Assembly: GCF_024139115.2 (NCBI RefSeq)
Contig: NW_026943330.1
Location: 55,449-119,448, forward strand
DNA length: 64,000 nucleotides
Reading direction: 5' to 3'
Source: Armigeres subalbatus
Taxonomy: Eukaryota; Arthropoda; Insecta; Diptera; Culicidae
Shown: positions 10,451-21,235 of the stretch, one piece after another
Layout of the letters: every line of letters starts with the position of its first letter
Numbering within the stretch: position 1 is the first letter of the stretch
Made by a program: the position numbers and the translations under genes
Notes under the pieces: generated by a model
Database searches by the model: none
What the model saw: only the letters and a program-made list of their open reading frames with translations
What the model was told of the DNA's origin: nothing

Positions 10451-10760
10451 GATCTCATACTCTATTTCGTAGAATAGTACTTTTCCATTCCATGACAGGA
10501 ATGACAGTTAAAGCTAATTAGAATAAAAATCAAAACTGTTGGTTAAACTGGTTGGTTAAAAACTGTTGCGATGCATCGATATCTGTTGGTGTTAAACCCA
10601 ACAATAGAATACTATAAATTCTAAATGTTTTCGGGGTAATGGATTGCGGGGTAGTGTACCATTCGGGGTAATGACTTTCGGGGCACTGTCCCATTCGGGG
10701 TTGTGGCCTTCGAGGTAATGGCATTCGGGGTACTGGGATTCGTGGTACTGGGGTGGAGCC

Positions 10761-11460
10761 GCTTGTGAGCGGAACTGAGTGCGACAGGGCCCGCCTGGGA
10801 AGCAGTGTTACGATAGAAGGGGATACCTTTGAGGTGGTCGAGGAATTCGTCTACCTCGGATCCTTGCTAACGGCTGATAACAATGTCAGTTGTGAAATAC
10901 GAAGGCGCATCATCTGTGGAAGTCGGGCCTACTACGGGCTCCAGAAGAAAATGCGGTCAAAAAAGATTCGGCACCGCACCAAATGTGTCATGTACAAGAC
11001 GCTAATAAGACCGGTTGTCCTCTACGGACATGAAACATGGACAATGCTCGAGGAGGACTTGCAAGCACTCGGAGTATTCGAGAGACGGGTGCTTAGGACC
11101 ATCTTTGGCGGTGTGCAAGAAGACGGTGTGTGGCGGCGAAGAATGAACCATGAGCTCGCCCAGCTCTACGGCGAACCTAATATCCAGAAGGTAGCTAAAG
11201 CTGGAAGGGTACGATGAGCAGGGCATGTTGCAAGAATGCCGGACAGCAACTCTGCAAAGATGGTGTTCGCTTCCGATCCGGCAGGTACGAGGCGACGTGG
11301 AGCGCAGCGAGCGAGATGCGCAGACCAGGTGCAGAACGACTTGGCGAGCGTGGGGCGTATTCGAGGATGATGCGGCCTCGGCGAACCGTGTATTGTGGCG
11401 TCAAATTGTTGATTCAGTGTTATCTGTTTAGATGTAGACTAAATAAATGAAATTAAACGA
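10761..11460 (+). pseudogene. RTE C-terminal region and 3' end
   Basis: This is the continuation of the interrupted RTE. It starts in the duplicated target site, reading LVSGTECDRARLG, and goes through the conserved IRPVVLYGHETWTMLEED (about 11005-11060), GVFERRVLRTIFGG and RRMNHELAQLYGEP. A stop replaces the tryptophan-type codon after AGRVR (11217), and the remaining part, ending in the residues seen reversed at 9915-10033, is in another frame. A short tail with AAATGAAATTAAA follows. The open frame that seems to begin at 10753 takes its first few codons from the foldback element. Confidence 0.85.
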
Positions 11461-11559
11461 ATATAATACATTTATTTTTATTATTAGAAACCGTTACGTT
11501 ACGCTGTAAAGTAGGAAGGGGTATGGAATTGCCAAAATTTGCGTTGGAGAAGATCCATT

Positions 11560-11715
11560 AATTACGTAACGCAAAAATTGCGCATTTTCAACCCCCCTCC
11601 CCCTTCCACCACATTTCACACTTTTTGTAAAAAACATCTAAAAATTTTGTGTGGATCGTCACACTTCGGCGAACCTCCCTTTTCCCTCTAAGCGTTACGT
11701 AAGTCATATACGCTT
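11560..11715. mobile_element. Short MITE-like element with TTACGTAACGC ends
   Basis: TTACGTAACGC at about 11565 recurs inverted (GCGTTACGTAA) near 11690, enclosing C-rich sequence (CCCCCCTCCCCC) and no coding frame. Similar short elements are common in insect genomes; family and exact ends are not determined. Confidence 0.4.
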
Positions 11716-11860
11716 CCTTACATGATTTGTGAACGTTTGTGTTTTATTTTGAAGTAAACTAGTAAACATCTAATGCCCTAGACCGCCTTTAGACGAGATA
11801 CTTTAATATTTTTATTTAATTTTTAATTGTTCAGATTTCAAAATTGATTTTTTCAACCTG

Positions 11861-11996
11861 TTTTTCATTCAACCTTCTGTTATTTTTTCGACCTTCTTTT
11901 CCTTTCGACCTCTTGTCCTTTCGACCCGTTGTCCTTTCGACCTTCTGTCCTTTCGACCTTTTGTCATTCAACCTTTTGTCCTACGACCTTTTGAAA
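11861..11996 (+). repeat. 16-bp minisatellite, CGACCTTTTGTCCTTT unit
   Basis: Eight or so imperfect copies of TCGACCTTTTGTCCTT, drifting to TCAACCTTCTGTTATT at the left end. The open frame 11844-12071 follows the repeat and is not a gene. Confidence 0.85.
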
Positions 11997-12049
11997 CAGA
12001 TTCGCTTAAACACGGTGGTGAGGCACTGGCTAGAGCGCTGCACTGGGTT

Positions 12050-12245
12050 TCACCAAGGTTTGGGAAGATAAGGTTCTGCCGCAGGAGTGGATGGAAGGTG
12101 TCTTGTGTCCCATCTTAAAAAAGGGCGATAAGCTGGATTGTAGCAACTACCGCGCAATCACATTGCTGAACGTAGCTTACAAGGTACACTCCCAAATTTA
12201 ATGCCTTCGACTAACACCAATTGCAAGAGAGTTCGTGGGGCAGTA
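12050..12245 (+). pseudogene. RTE-type reverse transcriptase fragment
   Basis: The sequence reads LPQEWMEGVLCPILKKGDKL, then CSNYRAITLLNVAYKV, and then, after a stop, LTPIAREFVGQ. These correspond to RT finger and palm motifs of an RTE-type element, a family different from the copy at 6.3-11.4 kb. Only about 60 codons remain. Confidence 0.75.
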
Positions 12246-12365
12246 ACTTGGCTTGGCTTAGAAACCTCGCAGTTAACAACTGTGGAAGTGCTTAATGAAC
12301 GCTAAGCTGCGAGGCGGCAGTCCCAGTGCCAGTGGGGGATGTAATGCCAATGAAGAAGAAGAACC
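12246..12365 (+). repeat. Mosquito-type retroelement 3' tail ending in GAA repeats
   Basis: The sequence contains GAAACCTCGCAGTTAACAAC and GCTAAGCTGCGAGGCGGC, which can pair (CCTCGCAG with CTGCGAGG), then ATGTAATGCCAATGAAGAAG. The form fits a hairpin-bearing 3' tail of a non-LTR element or SINE with a (GAA)n end. I believe this tail is widespread in Aedes, from memory and unverified. Confidence 0.5.
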
Positions 12366-12889
12366 ATTCAAATTTGCTGAATGTGTACATTTTACTGTGG
12401 TGAATTTCACATTCGTGGCGCACTGGGTGATGTGAGTTCTGTTGTTTACTTCTCTCCCTCTTCGGGAATGTTAGATCGATTTCAAGGAAGGAAGAAAAAA
12501 AAAGAAATAAAAAAACATCGCCTTCATCCAGTGCTGCCGAATATTTACATGCCTGGTTGCAACTTAGCTGAATGCTTCGGGCTTGATTTCGATGTCGGAG
12601 TTTGAGCCATCACCAAAAAACAAGTTCATTGCTGCAGAAACTTCAGAAATTCTACTTCGAAGCTATCTAGGCGGATTTTGAAATCTACCTTAGCCAGAAG
12701 AAGGTAAATTAAACGGCAGTACCGATCAACACGTCAAACAGCTTGAAATGCCCGCTTAACGTCGTCGGAAGTTTCGTGAGCCATCTACTGATAGAATAAC
12801 GGAACCCGGAATTTCGCCGAAATTTGATGTAATGGTTAACAATCTGATCTTCCCGATCGAAGCGTTTCTTCAGAATGTCCATGGTCACG
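12366..12889. other. No gene seen
   Basis: A 74-codon frame (12381-12605) contains an A-run (KKKKEIKK) and no recognisable domain. The rest is ordinary mixed-composition sequence. Confidence 0.5.
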
Positions 12890-12970
12890 GCATAGGCCGG
12901 AAGTCCTCTACGGACATGGAACTTAGATAATAAGACTTAGACATGCAAGCATTAGGAGTATGTGAGTCAT
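12890..12970 (+). pseudogene. RTE C-terminal fragment (remnant)
   Basis: GAAGTCCTCTACGGACATG, followed by GACATGCAAGCATTAGGAGT, matches the VVLYGHETW...QALGV segment of RTE C-terminal regions, with a small internal deletion. About 80 bases remain. Confidence 0.6.
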
Positions 12971-14494
12971 TCGGCGAAATTTGATACCCTACCAGCTTTT
13001 GCGTACGCTTTGTGTTCGTGAAAGGTAAAACGTAACATTTTATTATCATAATCAAAATAATTAGAAGTTATATCGAGAATGATTGAACAAATACTTTTGA
13101 AATAGGCAGTAATTATCACTACGTTATAAATGAACTTATGTTTTTAACTTAATTCATTCCTCAAAGCAAATTGATATGTTTGTTGTTTCACATAACGAAT
13201 AATATTCAATCCCATGCTTTTCCTACGCTCACCTCGCTGACTGTAATTTGGTTATCGCGCATCTCAATGTGGTATGCTTGTTTTTATCGTTTTTTTACTT
13301 TTCATAGCAAGGAAAACTTTCCCCCCAGGTTAGTGTAGTTTGTGTTTGCTGTCTTCCTTGTTAACCTCGGGAACCTAACCCACTGGGAATATACCTGAGC
13401 TCAGGATAGTTTCAAACTGATGTACTTTACAGCTGCAACTGCTACTTTGCCTGCTGAGCTGGGCAAGGCCATCGCCGCCAAAGCCTGGTAGAAGTTTCAC
13501 CAGCTTTTTAATTTTCATCATTAGTCTGGCGGGGCAAAGTGGCTACTCGGGATGACTAACAGGATTATTATGCAAATACGAGTAATACTCTTGGCGATAG
13601 GAAAATTTTATTTTAATTGCATTAAAATGTTTACAAATTTTAAACAGAGGAAATCGACCAACAGTTTAATAGTACGTAATAGTCTTATCCGATAGCTTTT
13701 GACGATTTTAGAATTGGTTGGTTAACACAACAAACAAGTGACGTAGCATATAAAAGTGCATATTATCTTACATCAAATATGCTTATCCAGTATTCAAACT
13801 TTCTGTACATACTTATTTTCAAAAGTATGACACATATTATGCTTGCTATTATATTAGCGTTTAAATTGATTTCTTTAACAGTCACTGAGCGCAAACATTT
13901 TAGCAGTAAAATACCTGCACTGTCAGCAGCTCTTTGTATTCCTCGTGACGCTGAATCAACATCTAGAGAAAAGCCTGGCAGTTCGTAGAAAGGTGAATTT
14001 GCCCCCCACGTATACTTCAAATTCACGTATCGCTGCCTTGCAGCCATACACGATGTGGTACCAGCTTGGCAAGCAGTCAGTCGCCGAGTGCGATATGCAT
14101 ACGCAAAAGTTATAATGGATTTTCTGAAAGTTTAATGAGGCACGACGATGTTCTTTAACAGCTGAATGAGTAACACACAGTGACGTTAGACAAGAGGCTG
14201 ATAGCACGTGAGATAAGGTGCAAAATTTAAGTCAATTGGAAGAATGCTGCTCCAATTGAAAGCAAAAAGTTACTCGCTGTGGAAGAGGCTGAAACATTTT
14301 ATTAGTTGAGATAATCAGATTCAGCTTCTACGATATCATCCAAAATAAACTGATTGCCAAGCATTTAAGATCATCTAAATCATATTGGACTTTCATCGGA
14401 AGGCTTTGTTTTATTCATAGGCTAATGTTCATTACGTTGACAATCCTACTGAAATATGTACACTGCACAAAATACACTTAGCGAAATAAGTAAG
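12971..14494. other. AT-rich single-copy-looking DNA, no gene
   Basis: Open frames at 13763-14047 (minus), 13779-13988 (plus) and 13956-14207 (minus) overlap each other, lack domains and look like chance. No RNA gene or transposon coding sequence was recognised. Confidence 0.5.
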
Positions 14495-14690
14495 GCACAC
14501 TAGGTTGTTGCCTTTCTCGTACATCAAATTGATGAATCAACTTTTAATCGGTGCCAGTTGATCTACCAACCGATTCAGCTTAACGAACTGTCGAATATGA
14601 AATTGTCTGTCAGTCCGTGTACATGTATTTTCTGTGCGTGCTATAAAACCAACTTTTCATAGTATACACTCGGCAAAACTCGTTGGATAA
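14495..14690 (-). repeat. Decayed reversed copy of the non-LTR 3' tail
   Basis: Read on the minus strand this resembles the tail at 1300-1430: TTGCCTTTCTCGTAC at about 14508 is the complement of the terminal GTACGAGAAAGGCAA, followed by CTACCAACCGATTCAGCTTA, matching the tail's TCGATTGGTA region with changes. It is too decayed for precise ends. Confidence 0.5.
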
Positions 14691-16374
14691 ACAGATAATG
14701 TAGGAATAACTCTTTCCAAAGTCATATCAAAAGTTATATACCACGACTTGATTACCTACGCAGTAGACGACTGATTACCAGGTTTTCTTATGCTATGCAC
14801 CTGGTTACAAAAGAAATAGTAAAAGATGTACCTACCCTCCAGCCAAAACCCGAACTAACGTAAAACGAATTGCATTGTAACGACCACCGTAACAGCAAAA
14901 CTACTATGGCATGGCGCTAGCATTTTGTATCAAGAGACGTTTTTATCGCTCCGACATGGTCGATTTCACTTCAATTTATTCAACATAAATCCATTCATCT
15001 TGGTGTGCGCACAGGGAGTGCGGTGGCAATTCGCTGCAACCAGCTACAGCAATCGAGAACTGCATTCCTTCGTGAAGGCATCCTTTTCACTCTCCTCGGG
15101 ATATGGAAACTGAAACTGACTTCACGGCATTTTTTGTCTTCACAGCTACCGTTCCATTCTTTCCAAGAAAGCGCATGTGGAAATGTGACATGACAAGCTG
15201 AGCCAATGGTAGCTCTAGATAATCTACACAGGAAACGAAACAGGCAGAACAATATACCCGATCGTCATACGTTTTGGGTAACAATTTTCTGAATGAAGTT
15301 GTTAGAGTGTGAATGATTGATTTTCAGAGCTTCTCGCTCACAGGCGTTTGGCTTTCCAACATTTTAGAGGCATTTTGCTCCGTTCGGTTTTATATGTTTC
15401 GTTAAATATTTTAGTTTCATCTATGCAAAAACGAAATTAACCGGGAATGGCTATGTTAAAATTAATCTAGAACAGGCTTCCGAATTGTACTCTTTTATAC
15501 GCACAGGGCAGGCTGGCTTGAATATATTAGTTTGATTTTTTGTGTCTTAAAATTTTATTTTAATAAATTCTTCATGTAAACAAGGTTCTCAAACTAGCCT
15601 TACACATGACAGTACAAATGGTATAGGGTAACCGGCGGTAATGTTGGGCCTGAATGTAACATTAGCTCATCACGCAAATTAATCAATATTTCAGCGATAA
15701 TACGTCGATTTGTAAGGAGATATTAACCACTGCTTCTTTAGAAAAGTGTATCAAACATATATCTGCTTCATAACTCTAAATTCATACACTTCTTAAACTA
15801 TTGAAAGAAATTATCTTGCGTGAAAAATCACTTTGACTCGGTTTTTTAGCAGCCATGTTTCGTTGACTTATGCAGGCTGGCTGTGCTAGAGTTTTTCTTT
15901 TGCCCAATAAAAGAATTTTCTGAATGAACATACCTGCTTTCGCACATCAGATGAATGGATAACAACCACACTATGTCAGCCATCATTTTTATTTCACAAT
16001 TTCCATTAGTATAGCGACATAATTAACCAAAACTTTTATGGACAATACTGGGGGCACCCGTAGCCAAATGGTGGCATGCGCTTTCGATTTGTAGCACTAC
16101 CTTAGTATAGGTGAAACTTTAAAATCAAAACATTCTCACCAATAACCCATACTGGAGAAGATAACCGAAAGCTGCAGATAGAATATCCGATGCTTGCAAT
16201 TAGGTGGCTGAGATTTTTTGTAAAAACAGGTTACTCCACTCAGCGGTTGAGTTTCATTCGCAAATTACATAACGCTAAACTCAACCCACACCAAGCCTCT
16301 AGTAATGCTTCATATATGGTAGGGTTCTGAAATTTATAAAGTCCTTAACGCTCAAACAAGACTTGTTTGTACTT
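14691..16374. other. AT-rich DNA, no gene seen
   Basis: Short overlapping frames near 14925-15284 occur on both strands and carry no domain. I see no tandem repeat, RNA gene or transposon protein. A possible fragment of a short TA-type MITE near 15630 could not be supported. Confidence 0.45.
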
Positions 16375-16715
16375 ATGGGAAGAGGCCCCAAAACGCCCCC
16401 CCCCGATGCAAAACGCCTTTTGTGGTTTCCCTCATATTTACAGTCCTTAAGATGTCCGTAACAAAACTAGATCTAAAATTATGTAGGATGGGCGAAGAAA
16501 GTTTCAAAGTAGTGCATGGGAAGGTCGGAAAAACCGAAAATTTCCACATTTTGAAGAAACATCTAACATTTTGGCGAGGCAAAACGCCCTAGTGGCAATA
16601 ACCTACAAAGTACTTGCGTCTCCACGGACTATCCATACTAGAATGCTGATTCGCTGACGCGTGGTACTTTGTTCCCTAGGAGCTGCTAGCTAAAAGGCGT
16701 TTTGCCTCATGAGTT
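16375..16715. repeat. Short inverted-repeat unit with CAAAACGCC ends
   Basis: GCAAAACGCCTTTT near 16408 recurs as its complement AAAAGGCGTTTTGC near 16694. A third copy, GGCAAAACGCCC, lies at about 16577. A C-run sits at the left end. The arrangement suggests a small MITE of about 0.3 kb, but I could not find a convincing target duplication. Confidence 0.35.
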
Positions 16716-17579
16716 TTCCGGCAACAGAATATCACCACTTTTTTGAAATGTGAATATTATCAATATGATTGAGATTTTTGACAATTTTTGAATGGCATCA
16801 ACTAGCTATCTTGTTTAACTGATGCATAATGTAAACATACCCATGAATAGCGTTACAAATAAGACAATAGAGCAGTGTTTGCTTAGCTAGGGCATATTGC
16901 CCCCCCTTCCCCTAGTACCCTCTCACAGCCTAAAACGTCATGTAGTCTCGAATCACGATATAATACATATCTTTAATTGGCAGAACATACCAAAAATAAT
17001 TGCCTACCTTACGGCCCCCAAACACGATTCAAGCATTAACCTCTCGTGGTTCGATATACCATTTTCTTCATAATTTCGCAAATAAATGATTCAATTAGTG
17101 TATGAATATTTAGTTTTATCATCTTTCGCACGAATCCTACAAACATTCTCATTTAATAATGGAAAGATACAATGGATCGTATGTTTCATTAGATAAACTT
17201 TCAACGTCATTTCATGTGAATACGTAATTTCAAGTCAAATTACTTGACAAATACCTTCATCATAATTAAGATCTATTATTGATTGCAAAAAGTATTTTGA
17301 TCTGTAAAATGATACCGAACTCTTTTAACTCGGGAAGTTAAAACACGTGAGAGTTTTGAGAGGATTCGCAACAGCTGATCGATATAGAGAGGAGTGGAAT
17401 CAAACGCACGTACCAATCATGAAACTTCAATGCAGGCATAGTTAAAAACAAGCATCCAATAATTGTATTTATGAATAATTGTATAATAATATCAGTTAGT
17501 TGGCACAGTTATATCTGTTTATGCACAGTACAAAGCAAGGAATTGCCTAGAATAAGTTTTACAATTGGCTTCCTTCAGT
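16716..17579. other. AT-rich flank of the R1-like element, nothing recognised
   Basis: A/T-rich sequence without long frames, repeats or RNA genes. It ends where the GC-rich 5' UTR of the R1-like element begins at about 17580. Confidence 0.5.
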
Positions 17580-17879
17580 AGTGCATTATGCGGGGGCAGC
17601 AGGGACTTTGTCCAAGGGCTTGACGACCCCTCCCCATGGCCACTGCGAGTTAGACCGGGACCATCGTCCCTCACCCCTAATCCGAAGGCGTCAAGCGACC
17701 CGTGCCGAGGGGATGCATGGTCAGGGGGGTGAAATAATAAGCTAGGCCTTTAACGGAGCCTCCACAGTAATTGTCCCTTACCGCGTCATGCTGGGCTCTG
17801 GCGTGGTGGACTTCTTTTCCCGAGCAACTCGTGGGACCAAAATGGAAAACCAATCAATTCTTCAATTAGTGGTAGTAGT
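17580..17879 (+). other. 5' UTR of the R1-like element
   Basis: The composition switches abruptly from AT-rich flank to GC-rich sequence at GCGGGGGCAGCAGGG. The stretch is non-coding up to the first ORF1 residues. Such GC-rich leaders carry the internal promoter in many R1-type elements; no promoter motif could be proven here. Confidence 0.55.
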
Positions 17880-19436
17880 GTAGGCGACAACCCCTTCGCA
17901 AGAGGTGGGTTGTTCAGGTCTCCGCCTAGGAGGCCAGAGGCAATAGTCGGCAGCTCAGTGTGCAGCGCCAGCGTGGGTGACTTAACTTTCATCTCGGCTA
18001 TAAAAACGCCGGTTGAGGTTATTGATGGCTCATGGCTTGTGGAGGCGATGAACCGCAAACGCGATGGGCTTTCGGTCTTCGAGGTGGCGACGGAACAGTT
18101 GGACGCCATCATCGACTTTGGGTCATCGAAGCATAATATCAGTGAGGACCTCAAGAGGAGTTTGCTGAAACTTCGAAAGTCGATGTTTAACGCCAAGCTG
18201 GAAAGGGCGGTCGGGACGGCCAAGTCTAAACCCGTGAAATCCGCGGAGTCGAGGTCTGCCCAGACTGAGGCCCAAGAATTCGCGGATTTGGGCAAGGTCG
18301 AATCGACCGAGGGCGTGCCAGAGAAGACGGTGGTACCAAAGTCTACCCAGACTGAGGCTCAAGTATTCGCGGGCACGTCGGGGGTGACTGCTCCAACGGA
18401 GCAGACACAAAAACGGGGGAGACAGTCTCCAGGGGTTGAGCTCCCGGGGGCCGCTCCAAAACGCGGAGGGTTACTACCCCGAACAACTGTAGTGGGGCTG
18501 GGATGCTGAACCCCGGCTTGGTACCTCCAAAACCGGGGGAGGAAGGGCCTGGAAAGGTCCGTCTACCCAGGAAAGGCGGTGGTAAGGGGTACGGCAGGCT
18601 AAGAGCTCTCAGCCGCAGCAGACCAGGGAAGTAGATGGGGGATGACGCCTCCTGGACCCTGGTCAAGAACAAGAGGAAACCGAAGACGTCAAGGGCCGAA
18701 AAGAAGGCCCAGGCGAATGAGGGTAGCAATAAGTCTAGGGTAGGCGCCAATCGCTCCAGGGGCGATGCCCTAGTCATCAAAACGGACGAGGCTAAGTACT
18801 CGGACGTCTTGAAGGCGATGAGGAGTGACGTCAAGCTCGGTGAACTCGGCGCCGACATACGTCGAATAAGACGTACCCGGGCGAGATGATCCTCGAGCGG
18901 GGCGTCTCGCAAAAGGGCGCCGCCTACAAGAAGTTGGCGGAGGAAGTCCTAGGCGAGATGGTCAAGGTGAGGGCACTCACGACGGTGGTGAATCTAAGGG
19001 TTAAAGACCTGGACGAGATCACCGAAGTCTAAGAGCTCGTCACGGCACTGCGGCGATAGTGTGAAGTGGATACGCCCACCACAGCCGTTCGGCTACGGAA
19101 AGGTCCGGCAGGGACGCCTGTAGCATTGGTTCGGCTATCTGCAGCGGACGCCTCCAAGGTAGTCAAGTTAGGGAGCGTCAAGGTGGGATGGTCGGCGTGC
19201 CCTGTGGCCAGAAGTTTGCTTCAAGTGCCTGGGGGCACAAGCAATGGGACTGCAAAGGCCCTGACAGAAGCAATCTTTGCCGACGCTGTGGATTGGAGGG
19301 ACATAAGGCACAATGCTGCACGAACCCTCCCAATTGTTTGATTTGTTTCAGCAAAGCTGTGAACAGCAAGCACCCCATGGGGGGTTTGATGTGCCCGGCG
19401 TTTAAGCGTGCTGCAAAATCACAGTGCAGGTAACGC
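17880..19436 (+). pseudogene. R1-like ORF1 (Gag-like nucleic-acid binding protein)
   Basis: ORF1 proteins coat the element's RNA. The N-terminal part is open at 17910-18509, with two near-identical SAQTEAQEFA / STQTEAQVFA segments. It continues in another frame at 18635-18889 (TDEAKYSDVLKAMRSDVK), then in a third (MILERGVSQKGAAYKKL, about 18885-19030, with two stop codons). The C-terminal part carries CCHC knuckles: GHKQWDC, CRRCGLEGHKAQC and a third, incomplete motif (CLIC...C), at about 19220-19400. At least four frame breaks are present. The protein ends AAKSQCR, and the start of ORF2 overlaps its last codons. Confidence 0.75.
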
Positions 19437-19542
19437 AGCTGGCTTGCTCGGCCTCGCCCGAGTGTTTGGTGTGCGCAGGTTTAGAGGAAACGGCGGAACA
19501 CGTGTTGTTCGTGTGCTCACGTTTCGCGCAATGCGTGACCAC

Positions 19543-19556
19543 ATGCTTGCCACATG
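19543..19556 (+). repeat. 14-bp target duplication of the RTE fragment
   Basis: ATGCTTGCCACATG here recurs exactly at 20132-20145, on the other side of the inserted RTE piece. The length is typical of target-primed reverse transcription. Confidence 0.9.
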
Positions 19557-20131
19557 ATACCAGCAGAGAAATTCGGAGACGCATAGTGGCTGGAAATCGT
19601 ACGTACTTTGGACTCCGCAAGACGCTCCGATCGAATAGAGTTCGCCGCCGTACCAAACTGACTATCTACAAAACGCTTATAAGACCGGTAGTTCTCTACG
19701 GACACGAGACCTGGACGATGCTCGTGGAGGACCAACGCGCACTGGGAGTTTTCGAAAGGAAAGTGTTGCGTACCATCTATGGTGGGTTGCAGATGGCGGA
19801 CGGTACGTGGAGGAGGCGAATGAACCACGAGTTGCATCAGCTGTTGGGAGAACCATCCATCGTTCACACCGCGAAAATCGGAAGACTGCGGTGGGCCGGG
19901 CACGTAGCCAGAATGTCGGACAGTAATCCGGTGAAAATGGTTCTCGACAACGATCCGACGGGAACAAGAAGGCGAGGTGCACAGCGGGCAAGGTGGATCG
20001 ATCAGGTGGAGGACGACTTGCGGACCCTCCGCAGACTGCGTGGTTGGCGAAGTGCAGCCATGAACCGAGCTGAATGGAGAAGTCTTTTATGTGCAGCACA
20101 GGCCACTCCGGCCTTAGTCTGAAAATAAATA
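19557..20131 (+). mobile_element. 5'-truncated RTE copy inserted in R1 ORF2
   Basis: The piece encodes the RTE C-terminal region only: REIRRRIVAGNRTYFGLRK, IRPVVLYGHETWTMLVED, GVFERKVLRTIYGG, RRMNHELHQLLGEP and LRWAGHVARM, ending at a stop near 20122 and a tail GAAAATAAATA. It is open throughout and less decayed than the copy at 6.3-11.4 kb, so it is probably a younger insertion of a related subfamily. It is flanked by the 14-bp duplication ATGCTTGCCACATG. Confidence 0.9.
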
Positions 20132-20485
20132 ATGCTTGCCACATGTGGTCTGGATACTACCCCGGACAACCTAGTTCGGAGGATGTGTAAAGATGAAGTT
20201 GGCTGGAACGCCGTTTTATCGGCTATCACCCAAATTGTCTCGGAGCTACACAGAAGGTGGCGCGTGGACTCAAGGATGGCTAGTTCAGGCGCAAATAAGA
20301 GGTGGTCCAAGGGATCGGAGTCGGCTTCATGGGTCATATCGGTAGTCATGCTCTGTGGTCGAACTCGATCCTTTTATCGAACAAGTGACCGCGTGAAGAA
20401 CAACATGGTATCGTCGCTTTCGCGGCGTCGGTCAACCGGGCGGGTTCTGAGCCCGAGGACGGAAAGGGGTCCTCGTCAAGGCTGA

Positions 20486-20758
20486 GGTAGGCGTAGGCAA
20501 AGGGTCGGCAAGTCCCTCTGTGTGTTGGGGAATAGGCCCTATCGCAGAAAGGTCAATTTGGGGTGCACGCGGCATCATCATTATTGAAGCATTACTTTCT
20601 GGTTGTACCGAAGGGACTATGGGCTTGGCGGCAATGGAAACGGTTTAGCGGGTCGGGGATGTAGTCCTGCCTCCTTCGTTTGCTGTTGGAGGTGATCCCT
20701 AACCCCGCACTTCCTGGACAACACAGGATGTCTGTTGAGCAGATTCCCCCTCCATTGC
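20486..20758 (+). other. 3' UTR of the R1-like element
   Basis: Non-coding sequence whose last 95 bases closely match 1170-1266. It stops at GCTTAA, where the piggyBac-like element begins. The continuation AGAAGAAAAAAAA is found at 33985, beyond that element. Confidence 0.75.
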
Positions 20759-20762
20759 TTAA

Positions 20763-21235
20763 CCCTCTAAGACCCGGGACGAACGGATTTTTTTTTAAAT
20801 GGCTCGCATTCAGCACCTGATTGTCGGAATTCCTCGCGGTTTCGTTTGTGCTCAATGGGAATAGCTATATTTTTGCTCTGATACATTTTCAAATAGAAAT
20901 TTTCGTTCAGGGCCGAGTTATTGCTAAAAATAAGTGTGCGCGGGGGTGTTTTTCCTATAATTCAAACATCTCTTCAATATTCTGGACGTGTTCATGCCCA
21001 AAATTTATCAAATCACCCATCAAACCAACCCAAAAAGATATTTGTAAAGATTTTTAATCGATTCCGATGTTTTCACCATTTAAGTAGGGCAGGATTGACT
21101 GAATTCAGGGCCGCATTCAGGGGTTACAATGGTAGAGTATGGGCTAAAAATTCAATTACAATAAAATTTGCATGAGGTAATAAGCATGCGGCTGCACAAA
21201 TTTTACAAATCAGGAGGTTTAAATATTTAATTTAC
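20763..21235 (+). repeat. Left inverted arm of the 13.2-kb element
   Basis: Non-repetitive arm sequence matching the inverse of 33500-33980. Open frames 20821-21057 and 20921-21175 are shared by both arms but have no recognised domain; the encoded strings differ at only a few positions between arms. Confidence 0.8.

Larger units (their letters stand above)
8984..10760. mobile_element. Foldback-like DNA transposon inside the RTE element
   Basis: The insertion is 1777 bases long and flanked by the 9-bp duplication GCTTGTGAG. Both ends (about 8990-9117 and 10630-10756) are arrays of the word CACTACCCCGAATGCC or its complement, spaced about every 15-16 bases, in opposite orientation, so the element can fold into a long hairpin. 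Terminal inverted repeats made of short tandem subrepeats with a 9-bp duplication are the hallmark of Foldback (FB) elements. No transposase frame is present. The interior holds a GAGT-rich tract, a 53-bp minisatellite and a reversed RTE 3' fragment. Confidence 0.75.
6290..11460 (+). mobile_element. Degraded near full-length RTE-clade LINE, split by an insertion
   Basis: A single-ORF non-LTR retrotransposon runs left to right: 5' UTR (about 6290-6800), AP-type endonuclease (6800-7430), linker (7400-8150), reverse transcriptase (8150-8983), a 1.78-kb foreign element (8984-10760), then the C-terminal region and a short AT-rich 3' tail (10761-11460). The protein order and C-terminal region resemble mosquito RTE (JAM1-like) elements, which have no RNase H. 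Several frameshifts, two small deletions and a changed RT catalytic motif make it inactive. Further fragments of RTE-type elements occur at 9915-10033, 12050-12245, 12890-12970, 19557-20131 and 63533-63660. Confidence 0.85.
19424..20485 (+). pseudogene. R1-like ORF2 remnant with most of EN and RT deleted
   Basis: ORF2 normally encodes endonuclease and reverse transcriptase (about 1000 residues). Here only its first residues, MQVTQ, are left, joined directly to the C-terminal zinc-finger-like segment (CLVCAGLEETAEHVLFVC). That segment is broken at 19556 by an RTE fragment and resumes at 20132 with MLATCGLDTT through about 20485. Some 3 kb was lost between 19438 and 19440, before the RTE insertion. 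The apparent 232-codon frame at 19424-20122 fuses R1 and RTE sequence in frame and is a chance chimera. Confidence 0.75.
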
